Origin: Megalonaias nervosa
Lineage: Eukaryota; Mollusca; Bivalvia; Unionida; Unionidae
Assembly (NCBI GenBank): GCA_016617855.1
Contig: JAECUM010016856.1
Coordinates: 43,501 to 107,500, forward strand
Length of the DNA stretch: 64,000 nt
Direction of reading: 5' to 3'
Shown: one piece after another, positions 35,444 through 44,236 of the stretch
Layout: every line of letters starts with the position of its first letter
How positions within the stretch are numbered: the first letter of the stretch is position 1
The notes under the pieces: model-generated
The model's input: the letters and a program-made list of their open reading frames with translations, nothing else
Databases searched by the model: none
Told to the model about the DNA's origin: nothing
Program-made: the position numbers and the translations under genes

Positions 35444-36425
35444 ATGGAATCGATTTATTATAACCCAAGAAGATATTGGAGAGGTAGAGCAGACATCAGT
35501 AAACTTGCTGATGCAGCAAATGTTTCACGTTCTGTTGCTAAAAATTGGTTAGCACGACAGGCAATATGGCTAATCTATCTACCACCACCTAAAAAAAATT
35601 CAGTACGCGTATTTTGATGTCAGTGTTCCCAATGAAGTTCATCAAGCAGATATTTTGTTTTTACCACATGATACTATTAAAATTGGTAGACGTCAATCAC
35701 GCACATACAAATACGCGTTGACTGTCGTTGATGTTGCAAATAGATATAAAAAAGCAGAACCACTATCAACAAAAACAGCAACTGAAGTTGCATCTGCGTT
35801 TGAACGAATTTATAAACTTGGTGGTCTACGATGGCCACAACTATTACAGGTTGATCCTGGCAAGGAATTTCTTGGTGCAGTATTATCGTTGATGAAGAAA
35901 CATAACGTTAAAATCAGACGAGGACATACTGAAATTCATCGTGATCAGGCAATTGTTGAACGATTTAATCGAACACTTGCTGAGCGGTTATTTGGATACC
36001 AATATGCAAAAGAAATATCCACTGACTTTAAGTCCGGTGAGAGATCTCGTGAATGGGTTGCGAGGTTACCAAGTGTGACAGCTGCGTTAAATAACGAAAT
36101 TACTCGTTCAACTTCCATGAAACCTTCTAATGCGATTACAAAAAAATACATACCCCGTAGCAATGACAGACATCAACCTTAACCAGTATTAGGTAATGTA
36201 ACTGTAAGATATTTATATGAACCTGGTGAACTTGAAGGTGGTAAAAAAAGAGCAACCGATCCTATCTGGAGTGTGACTACACATACAATTTCTAGCGTGG
36301 TTAGATCCACTGGTAGACCTCCAATCTACAGACTGGATTCGACAGCCCCTCAACGTGGATTTGTGCGTGAACAATTACAAGTAATTCCTAAAGACACACA
36401 ATTACCACCACATACAATTACATAA
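35444..36425 (+). pseudogene. Polinton-type DDE integrase (rve), frameshift plus nonsense
   Basis: This integrase inserts viral DNA into host chromosomes. The frame from ATG 35444 gives an N-terminal helix-turn-helix-like region (YYNPRRYWRG, then AANVSRSVAKNWLARQAIW). It shifts frame at an A8 run (35591-35598). The catalytic core follows, with the D of VHQAD, the D of LQVDPGKEF and the E of IVERFNRTLAERLF. An in-frame TAA at 36180-36182 interrupts the protein. The same frame then continues to TAA 36423-36425 with a chromo-like C-terminal segment (TVRYLYEPGELEGGKKRATD). Domain order and length match Polinton integrases rather than LTR retroelement ones. Its 3' end overlaps the converging HNH frame by about 75 bp. 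Confidence 0.9.
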
Positions 36426-36638
36426 CCAGAACCTCTGCGTCGATTACATTCAAGACAGGTCAGCATCACATTATCACGTGTATGACCAAGATCACTATTA
36501 ATTCTGTCTACGGTAAATTGTCTTGGATTATTATTCGAATATTGCCATAACATATTACAGTTACAGCTTGCACAATGATTATTTTGTCGTTGTTTTAGTG
36601 TTATAATAAATTCAGTATCAATATCAAAGTCACGATTA
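36350..36638 (-). pseudogene. HNH nuclease domain at the C-terminus of the polymerase-helicase frame
   Basis: This frame carries a zinc-containing HNH domain: HCASCNC, FTVDRINSDLGHTRDN (the HNH core) and CLECNRRR, giving two CxxC pairs around a DR-x-N core. It begins immediately where the helicase frame ends, separated only by a shift at an A10 run (T10 on the plus strand, 36639-36648). It was probably the C-terminal domain of the same polypeptide. The tail after RRRG is Cys-rich and of uncertain reality. A separate short gene is the alternative. Confidence 0.7.
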
Positions 36639-37691
36639 TTTTTTTTTTGTCACATTGTTTATAGCCAGATAGTTTTTTCTTATTACGTCATTATTAACAG
36701 TCTGATTATTATTTTCTGTAAAATTCATAATAACCCTATGTAGTTGAGATATTCTTCTGACTCTAGAAACTGCGAGATAGACTAAATTTGACCATTTGAT
36801 CCGATCATCTATAATCCAGATATTTGTATCAGAAATAGTTAAACCCTGTGACGAGTGAATAGTTATAGCATATCCTAACGTCCACGGTGATTTATTCATA
36901 CTCAGCGCATTCTCAACAACATTAATATCGACTAAAATAATATCATTCAAGACAAGATTCTGTATTCCACCACCAGGAATTTCAACATCAATATTCTGTC
37001 GTCGAGTATCTGCTGGGCGATAACACAAAGGTACAGGTAGATCTGAAAACTTTTCTTTATGTAACAGAAATAATTTATCCTGTAGTTCATCACGAGCTAT
37101 CTTTCTACTTGCAACTATTAAATCAGCGGGATTCCATAAATTTAGAAAATCATTCATAGAAGTCTCTGGAATTACTCCTCGCATTATTTCACATTGTACT
37201 CTGTCTGGTTGTAGTCTGATTAATCTTTTAAATTCTTTCAGCGGTTCATCAATAGCTCTATGGTCATCATTTATTTCTTCATAATAATCTACATTATTCT
37301 TCAGCTATTCATGTGGAGACTGTCCAATAAAGGGTGGTGGTTGACCATGATCACCACACATTATTACAGCAGTATTCTTTGTCAATAGCCAATCAAGAAA
37401 TGTTTTTAATATTTCTAACGACACCGTGCATATCTCGTCCCATATAATATATTTAGGTATATATTTCTCACCCATTCGTTCAAGAGTCCATGTGTCTCCA
37501 CACCATCTAAAGAAACTATGATAAGTACACGATTTTACTCCTCGCTCTTTTATCTCTCTGGCTAATTTATGTGTCGGTGTCAAAACAATTATATCTGAAT
37601 TATTATTCATGAATAATTTAATCACACGAGTTGTTTTACCTGAACCACCGCATCCATTAAGATAAACAGTCTTATGTCTAGCCACAGGATC
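36636..37691 (-). pseudogene. SF1 (Pif1/RecD-like) helicase domain, one nonsense codon
   Basis: Helicase motifs appear in order on the minus strand: Walker A NGCGGSGKTT near 37658-37629, TPTHKLARE (motif Ia-like), IIWDEIC (motif II), IMCGDHGQPPPF (motif III). After an in-frame TAG at 37305-37307 come ITIHSSQGLTISD (motif V) and YLAVSRVRRI (motif VI). The segments before and after the TAG share one frame, so this is a single nonsense mutation. The domain continues directly from the polymerase palm with no start of its own at the junction, so it is fused to the polymerase. The role is unwinding DNA during viral replication. Confidence 0.85.
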
Positions 37692-39859
37692 ATATACAGA
37701 TGGTGCTGATGACTTTGATACTTGATTATTATTTTTGTAATATATTTCCTTAATTTCAACGTCGGCGGATTCAGAATAACTAAGTATATTTTCCTGTTTT
37801 ATTCTCCATGACCCCCATTCACCATTACCAAGTAGCGGTTTTAACAAATCTGTATATTTTTTATTTATGTAGAACGAATCCGTGGCGACTCTGACAGCAT
37901 CACGAGGAAATCTATTTATCATGGACAGTAGATTTATAGAAACATATGCCAACATAGATGATCTTAAATGAGTAAATTGTGGTGAGTCACCATCAAGATA
38001 ACTCACAATTGTACCTAGTTTGGTTCCGTCTAACAAATAAGCATTACTTCGATTTACAAATGTGTTTTTTCCGTTGTATCAGCAATTATAAAATCGAGTT
38101 CAGCATCGTCCATAATCAATCTTGTACAGTGTGTTTTATGATCATAGGCTCCTCCTTGAGTAAATTTACCAATTATCTTTCTACCAAGATCTTTTGTAAG
38201 TTTTTCATCATGCTCATCTCTGCATTTACGTATATTATTAGTAATTTTAATAATGTCATCTTCATTAAGATTAGGAAATTCTCTCCTGGCATCATCAATA
38301 TTAAATCTATTTGGTTCTGGTAACCAAACTTGCTTTTGTAACCGATACGATATAATTGCCTCACTCACCTGTAAAGATATTAAAATTCCAACATCAAGCA
38401 TATATCGCAATAGTACTATTGGAACCCAACATTTTTCTGAAAAATGTCTTCCAAACCAAGCATAAGTAATCCGATGGAGATTTTCTGCAAACTCAAATGA
38501 TTCTACATGAGCAAATCCGGTTAAGTCAAAATCTGGTAAATGTCCGTTTATCGCAACCCTGGTCATTTCGTGTGATGGATGTCCGAATCTCTTAAAGTAT
38601 TCAGAACATTCTCCGTATCCAAGAAAACTTCCAGGATAACATGCTACCATATCAACAGATATAACGTCATTATACTTATATTTAGTATTCCACAATCCTC
38701 CGTGTCCATATTCTACACAACTTTTATGGATATCTTCAATAAATTCTGATCGTGTCGGTTTCCATAAATTTCTCTTCTGAGCGAAGTGAGCAGCAACTGA
38801 TGGAACGGTAAAACAATTATTCAGTAATTGTCTGACTTTGACATCGTCTGAAGTATATTTCAGCGCAAGATGTTCCATTTCTACATTAAGAAATTCTGTA
38901 CGGTAAATATCACCATTCGGTCGTACAAACTGATCGTAATAATCATATTCTGAACTTTGAAATAACCAAACGGATACAGGGTCACTTTTACTGACATTTT
39001 TGATAAAATGAAATATATATCCATCATAAAATTTAACCGCTCTATCTCGTGGAAATATTGTTACTGCTGAGGTCCATGCATGTGAATTATGATCAATAAT
39101 ATCTATAGGAGCTCCTCTTGATTCATATTTTGATTTATATAAAATCTCTCCGGTTAACGTCTTTACCGTTATTGGAAATCTTAATTTCTTTTCTAGCACA
39201 GCGACATCTTTGATAGACGCTCCAGTATCTTTAACTGATTCTGCCCACGTATTTATTTTTTTACGCCTTAAATCTGTTAAACAGTTACCACGTATCGCGT
39301 TTGTAAAATGTTCTGTAACTCGTTCAGCTACACAGTTTATTCTTGACTCTGACAATCTCATAGGCTTTAGATCCCCGACGTCAGGTTTATTATTAAGCGG
39401 ATATATTGCATATACAACTGCAGTAACTGGAAATGCACGTTCATAATATAATTTGTCAACACCGGTTAGTATTCCGGGCTTAGATTTATTATTTAAGAGA
39501 ACAATATTATTTCCTGACTGTATGCGGACTGGATCGCGTTTGTCACGAATAATCCAAGTATCTTCTTCTGTATTTACAATAAATTTTATTAAAATAAAAT
39601 ATTTTTGATTATCAAGGTGATTAATAATTACTTTTCCTCGTTTGTCATTCATCATATTAGTAACATTTCCGACTCTGAATGTTGACCATACATGAGCAGC
39701 ACCACTATTACGAAATTCCTTTTTGGCTTCACGAATACGTTCGGTTACATCCTCATCCGTTAAAGTTAGATCTTGCATCAAAGTACTAAATTTATATTCT
39801 GATAGTCTGTCAAGATCGAATCTAGCTCTTTTAGGTTCAACTGCAGATAATTCGTTCAT
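37692..39859 (-). pseudogene. Family B DNA polymerase (probably protein-primed), frameshifted
   Basis: Replicative polymerase of the element. From ATG 39859 an open 601-codon frame reaches the palm: motif A VDMVACYPGS (the Dx2xLYP type) and motif B KIIGKFTQGGAYDHK. A shift at an A6 run (T6 on plus, 38065-38070) moves into the frame carrying motif C, RVATDSFYI, near 37889-37865, where TDS supplies the catalytic aspartate. The frame then runs on into the helicase. About 720 residues precede the helicase, shorter than typical Polinton polymerases of about 1000 or more. I did not see clear 3'-5' exonuclease motifs in the N-terminal half, which may be divergent. Protein priming is inferred from family membership. 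Confidence 0.85.
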
Positions 39860-39905
39860 ATAATTAAGACAAGTATTTAAATTAAAATTTTAGTATATAT
39901 ATATA
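39860..39905. promoter_or_regulatory. Short bidirectional promoter with TATA run
   Basis: Only 46 bp separate the divergent starts of the polymerase (-) and the Cys-rich gene (+). They include TATATATATATAATG on the plus side and TTAATTATATG on the minus side, so each start codon has TATA-like sequence directly in front. Confidence 0.5.
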
Positions 39906-40205
39906 ATGCTTAAAACAAAAAACAAATGTCCTTGGCTCAAAATTGGATATACTTCTCATTGTAATAAATCGTGCGTGAACAAATACTGCGGAAATCATGC
40001 GCAAAGTATCAAAAATGGAAGTACATGACCAATACCATGTGTGCAATGCGGTGTTGGAGTCAGAGGGAAAACTCAATTGTGTCTAAAATGTGGCGGAAAA
40101 AAATACAGGGAACTAAAACGATATTATGACAAAAAAAATAACACTTCGTCTAAATCTCCTATAAAAACCGTAGAAGATTATCTGACCAGATTTCAAAAAC
40201 AATGA
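39906..40205 (+). pseudogene. Small Cys-rich (zinc-binding) protein, one nonsense codon
   Basis: A 99-codon frame from ATG 39906 with a TGA at 40026-40028. Before the stop: CPWLK...HCNKSC...KYCGNH. After it in the same frame: PCVQCGVGVRG and LCLKCGGKKYREL. Ten cysteines in paired CxxC-like clusters suggest two or three zinc sites, perhaps a nucleic-acid-binding regulator. I do not recognise a named family. The continuation of the cysteine pattern past the stop argues that the TGA is a recent disabling mutation. Confidence 0.7.
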
Positions 40206-40212
40206 TTTAGAC

Positions 40213-40232
40213 AAATAATATTATATATATAA
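40213..40232 (+). promoter_or_regulatory. TATA-type start element for the HNH gene
   Basis: TATTATATATATAAATGG: a TATATATAAATG block whose ATG is the gene's start codon. The same block precedes the minus-strand gene at 41186, pointing to a shared viral promoter class with very short leaders. Confidence 0.5.
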
Positions 40233-40733
40233 ATGGAGCAAAAAGAATTTGTAAAACATCCTATAATAAAAAATTATGAAGCATCACGAGATGGTGTAAT
40301 CAGACACTGTAGATTGAAAAAACCAGTCGGTAATCTTAATAAATTTGGTTATTCTACATTTAATACTAGTGGAAATAAACATTATTATTCACATAAATTC
40401 ATATTCGAATGTTTTCGTGGAGTAGTTGAAAATGGACTTGTAGTTGATCACATTGATGGAGATCCCAAAAATAATCGGTTATCTAACCTGCAAGCTCTTA
40501 CACAAAGTCAGAATTCTGCACGTGGAAATACTGGAAAATGTAGAGTATTTAAAAAGAGAGCTATTAAATCCATAAATACAGAAACAGACCAAGAAATAAC
40601 TTTTCCATTAATGTATGCGGCTGCAAAACATTTTAGCATACATCCACGATCGGTACAATATGTAGCTGATTATATACAAAAATCAGCATATTCATTCAAA
40701 TACGATCAGCTGATTATATTTGAATATATCTAA
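40233..40733 (+). CDS. HNH endonuclease, NUMOD4-like, intact
   Basis: A 166-residue open gene. Residues 13-25 (NYEASRDGVIRHC) resemble a NUMOD4-type module. Residues 53-61 (SHKFIFECF) and 70-87 (VVDHIDGDPKNNRLSNLQ) form the HNH core, followed by QSQNSARGN. The C-terminus (PLMYAAAKHFSIHPRSVQYV) looks like a helix-turn-helix DNA-binding module. Enzymes of this architecture nick or cut DNA and are common as homing endonucleases in phages and large DNA viruses. It is the second HNH domain in the element and unrelated in sequence to the one behind the helicase. It is fully open in a decaying element, so it may be younger or an independent passenger. Confidence 0.85.
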   Translation: MEQKEFVKHPIIKNYEASRDGVIRHCRLKKPVGNLNKFGYSTFNTSGNKHYYSHKFIFECFRGVVENGLVVDHIDGDPKNNRLSNLQALTQSQNSARGNTGKCRVFKKRAIKSINTETDQEITFPLMYAAAKHFSIHPRSVQYVADYIQKSAYSFKYDQLIIFEYI

Positions 40734-40772
40734 CTCTGTCTTCCTAATAAATAAATTGTATATAGTTCGACT

Positions 40773-41186
40773 CTATATTTTGCCATGGGTACCTTCACCG
40801 TCGCTGCTCTCAGCGTCACTTTCATTTTTGACAGAATCAAATAACATAATCTTTCTTAATTGCATTACACGATTATCCACGATCTTCTTTTTAACGTATT
40901 GACGAGATAGTTCGGATCTGATATTTTCGATCGAACGTGCAAGAGGCGCAAATAGCTTTACCTGCTTTTCATTTACCATTGCCAAGGATTCTAACATAGA
41001 CTGATAGATTAATTTTACGAATTTATAATTGGATGGTAATGTGTATTTATTTTCAATTTTTCTTTGTTTTAATATTTCATAATCACATAATATTTTTTCA
41101 GGATCGAGATTATCAGATAGATTTATTCCGTTATGTTTTAATTTTTTAATAGCAGAAATAATATCATTAATATTTTCTTGGTTCAT
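40773..41186 (-). CDS. Conserved-looking unknown protein, 137 aa
   Basis: An intact frame starting at ATG 41186, directly behind TATATATAAATG. It is predicted mostly alpha-helical, with a basic middle (SRQYVKKKIVDNRVMQLRK) and an acidic serine tail (NESDAESSDGEG). No recognised family. Its position between the replication genes and the late block, and the shared start motif, suggest a real viral gene, perhaps a regulator or capsid accessory protein. Function unknown. Confidence 0.65.
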   Translation of the reverse strand: MNQENINDIISAIKKLKHNGINLSDNLDPEKILCDYEILKQRKIENKYTLPSNYKFVKLIYQSMLESLAMVNEKQVKLFAPLARSIENIRSELSRQYVKKKIVDNRVMQLRKIMLFDSVKNESDAESSDGEGTHGKI

Positions 41187-41251
41187 TTATATATATAATT
41201 ATTTCTTTAAAATAAAAAATAATATCAGTCTCTGAATAATTATTAAAAAAA

Positions 41252-41580
41252 TGTAGTCCCCATAACCCTATGTGAACCCCTAGGTTGCCATATGACATCC
41301 TAGCAGGATCAGAAGGTCAGGGGACTGTTTTTTGAGGATGATTGTATGATTATGATTATGATTATACATATGATTATGATTTTGATTTTTGAGGACAGCA
41401 CAAACCCCATGTGACCCCCTATGTTGTCATATGACATCCTAGCAGGATCAGAGGTTACATATAAACTTATCTCTAAGAACTTAATTCTAAGGACAGCACA
41501 AACCCCATGTGATCCCCTAAGTTGTCAAACAACATCTTAGCAGGATCAGAGGTTGCATATAAATTTATCCTAATGACATA
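41252..41580. repeat. Tandem repeat of about 95-130 bp, three copies, inside the virus
   Basis: Each unit contains a variant of CCCCATGTGACCCCCTAGGT then TTGTCATATGACATCCTAGC and AGGATCAGAGGTT. The inner palindromic GTCATATGAC is conserved in two units. The first and second units are separated by an A/T/G-simple spacer (ATGATTATGATT repeated). Confidence 0.85.
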
Positions 41581-41639
41581 TGATTGTATGGTTATGAAAT
41601 ATATACAAATGGTGATGACGGGGGAATCTTGTCTACGTC

Positions 41640-41740
41640 CAACAGATTTTGTACACTCTCCCCCCATACAAAACCCCGGGGAGTGTAAAAGGTACACCCA
41701 CCACAAGGGTGTATGGTAGGAGAGTGTATTTTGTCTGTTG
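41640..41740. repeat. Imperfect inverted repeat, about 35-bp arms
   Basis: The left arm CAACAGATTTTGTACACTCT (continuing to 41676) pairs with the right arm 41707-41740, whose minus-strand sequence starts CAACAGACAAAATACACTCT. A smaller hairpin, TACACCC with GGGTGTA, lies between them. As RNA this would fold into a long branched stem. Confidence 0.8.
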
Positions 41741-41821
41741 TGGATTTCGAGGAAATTCTCCGGGTTCCCCCAATTAAATAGCATCCGCCGCCAAATGCAA
41801 GATAAAATATCTTTATCATTT

Positions 41822-41897
41822 TTAGAGACTCGAACACACGAGAGTCTGCACAACTTCGATCTACGTCTAAACGCCTTACCACTTCGGCCATCGCTCT
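41822..41897 (-). ncRNA. tRNA-like sequence with A- and B-box matches
   Basis: On the minus strand TGGCCGAAGTGGTAAGGCG is an excellent A box of the Leu/Ser tRNA type and TGTTCGAGTCT an acceptable B box, with the spacing of a long-variable-arm tRNA. Acceptor, T-stem and anticodon stem do not pair properly, so it is not a functional tRNA. It could be a pol III promoter for a viral small RNA reading into the inverted repeat, a degraded viral tRNA, or a host SINE head inserted in the virus. Confidence 0.45.
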
Positions 41898-42257
41898 CTT
41901 ATCAATAATACAGTTAAATTTAAGTATATAAAAAATATTTGCGCTGTCTTACAGAACTTGTATTACTAATAGAAATGTAGAACTGTACTTCAATTTTTCA
42001 AAATTTATAAAATAATTACACGTATGAGTTATAGTTCGTTAAGGTAACAGACAGACGGACTAATACGCTATACACGTATATACAACTGGATTTGTACAGG
42101 TAACGACGTAGTAGTAAGGGACATAATCGTTCAATTTACTCCGCAGAGAGAGATAGCCGAGTTATCTCGCTTTATTATATATACAATTGCTTTAATCATA
42201 GGAATTGATTATTATTCATATATTTACTCATCAGATCATTTTTTTGCCCCTGATTAT

Positions 42258-43727
42258 TTAATCAGACGTTCTACGAGCGTATATAGAAATTAATATTAAG
42301 AGACTCTTGTTTCCTGCCTGGTCAGTAAGTTTGAAATTTATTCTTGACAATAATGGATTATGTACACGTAGATAAACTGGATTAATTGGCTCAGATACAA
42401 TTAACCACCCGGGTGGATATTTAGGACTGAATGTATATAGTATTTACCCCTGTTGGGCCTGGTTAGACTTTGAAAGATCTACTTGATAACTGTCATCAAT
42501 TACGTCATATACTAGATTGACCGCGATCGTAGATGTTATATTAACAATACCAGGTGAGTTATGGCGACCTCCACCAGGTGGATCATTATTATATTTAAGA
42601 ATGGGTGGTGTAGGTATTAATTTTTTCCATGAATCACACATTCTTTTAAAATGTTCATCAATAAGATCATTAACTGACTTCTTTAGCTCTTCAGAGTTAA
42701 ATCCCGGAATTACAAATGTTGGTAGCTGTTCTTCTGTGTTTCCATAATATTTAAGAAATACTGTTTTAAATAAACGTTTATTGCTTACACGCCGAATAGG
42801 ATCATCTTCATTAACTATATAAGTACTAAGAAATCTAGCTTCCCGTGCGTTTAATGTTTTTTCTCTATCAACGATAGCCTTATTTACATATTCTAAGTCT
42901 GATGCAACCTGATTCAAATGTTGTATTGTCTCAATTACTTGGTTTTTTAAGTCATCGTTGTAGGAAGTGCTGATGCTTGAAAATAAATTTCTTAGATCAT
43001 TAAGTACACGTCCATGTTCAGATTTAATTGGTCTTGATTTTGAGTTAATTTCTTCAACATTAATTGTTGCTATTCTTGTTGTACCTTTACCCCGAACAAA
43101 ATCTATAAAATGATTATACTGTGCATAACCACGATAAGCATCTGGAATCTCTATAAACGGATAAGTTTTTCGATATTCTGGAAGTTTTATAAATTTTTCA
43201 ACATCTACGACGAAATCAGATCGTTGCGGTTCTGGTGGTCCTTGATAAACCGGTGGACCTTCAGGCCATCCTAATACTGATCTAATCGAACTTTGATAAA
43301 TATCTACGGAATAATCAGGGGAATTTATTTCAATAACCGCAGATAGTGTCGGTTCGTAGACAGTAATTGCTATTTTTGATTCTTTTCCTGTAATAGATTT
43401 AATTCTGCGTTGGAACTCATCGTTAATCTGCTCTATTTGATAACTGCCCGTTGGAATAGCAACTACTTGCCAATCAGGAGTTCCATCAGGCTTATTCTTA
43501 TTGGCAAATACTAATGAATTATTTGGCTGTAGTCCACCAAATGGTTTTGATCTAATATTTGGCCAGCTATAATAAACTCGCAATTGTGCTAATGCTATTT
43601 CTTTTGCAGGAATTGATGTTGGAAAATTGACACTAAATTCCGGATTGGTCGAACTTAACGATATCATAGTAGTTTTTGACGGAGTCGTATTAGTGACGAT
43701 CTGCTGAAGTAACTCCCTGTCGGTCAT
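42258..43727 (-). pseudogene. Large late protein of the Polinton/adintovirus set, C-terminal nonsense
   Basis: An open frame of 427 codons from ATG 43727 to TAA 42444-42446. The same frame then continues 61 codons to TAA 42258-42260 with a well-formed segment, YPPGWLIVSEPINPVYLRV then FKLTDQAGN. I take the first TAA as a nonsense mutation. The N-terminus has ISLSSTNPEFSVNFPTSIPA and VYYSWPNI, then IPTGSYQIEQINDEFQRRI and SSIRSVLGWPEG. I recall this motif set from uncharacterised Polinton-associated proteins. A beta-rich N-terminus and helical middle (residues about 230-300) suggest a virion structural protein, but the role is unknown. The start overlaps the end of the upstream gene by 38 bp. 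Confidence 0.7.
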
Positions 43728-44226
43728 TATTATTATCGTTATTATTTAATTCATTAAAATCATTAGCGATCACCTTAAAAGCGTCATCATAGGTTTTCAT
43801 CATCATCGCGAATTCAGTATCGGATATTTCACCATCACTGACACACGAAGAAACGTACAAAGATAGTTTAGAGTATGCCTCCGCCACTGTATGTAATTTA
43901 ATCATATAATCGTGTAATTTAGCATTTGTACAGGTATCTATCTTTTTAGCTATAATACCGAGAACTCCAGCAATAGTCGTTGATGCTGAAACAATGATGG
44001 TTATAACAGTAGGTGCTGTCATCGTCAATGCTGATAATAATAATCCTGTTCCAGCAATAACAGCAGAAACCGAGTAAACAACTACATCAATAACAACTAT
44101 ACGCCTTTTGTATTTTTTTATTTTCGTGTTATAATAGTCGATAAAATTATTTAGTTTAGTCAGACGCTCACATACCTGATTGCATCTGTAACATTGAACG
44201 TCGATGCGAGACTGAGGCTGATCCAT
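43690..44226 (-). CDS. Two-transmembrane viral membrane protein, 178 aa
   Basis: Intact frame. The N-terminal 40 residues contain CYRCNQVCERL (a CxxCxxxC cluster) and a basic stretch KIKKYKRR. Hydrophobic segments at about residues 43-68 and 71-93 form a helical hairpin. The rest is helical with an Asn/Asp-rich tail (NELNNNDNNNDRQG). It lies in the late block between the fibre and the large late protein and overlaps the latter. It may be an inner-membrane or holin-like virion protein; no family recognised. Confidence 0.7.
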   Translation of the reverse strand: MDQPQSRIDVQCYRCNQVCERLTKLNNFIDYYNTKIKKYKRRIVVIDVVVYSVSAVIAGTGLLLSALTMTAPTVITIIVSASTTIAGVLGIIAKKIDTCTNAKLHDYMIKLHTVAEAYSKLSLYVSSCVSDGEISDTEFAMMMKTYDDAFKVIANDFNELNNNDNNNDRQGVTSADRH

Positions 44227-44236
44227 TATTGTTATA

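Larger units (their letters stand above)
41187..42257. other. Viral non-coding interval (1.1 kb)
   Basis: The only long non-coding gap in the element. From left to right it contains a TATA start element for the 137-aa gene, a tandem repeat (41252-41580), an inverted repeat (41640-41740) and a tRNA-like sequence on the minus strand (41822-41897). About 350 bp of AT-rich sequence follow. Two overlapping minus-strand frames here (41473-41853 and 41592-41891) run through the tRNA-like and hairpin sequences and look non-coding. Confidence 0.7.

Noticed and set aside
41473..41891. Two overlapping minus-strand frames in the viral gap
   Set aside because: They translate the tRNA-like sequence and the inverted repeat, differ from viral genes in composition, and match nothing I know.
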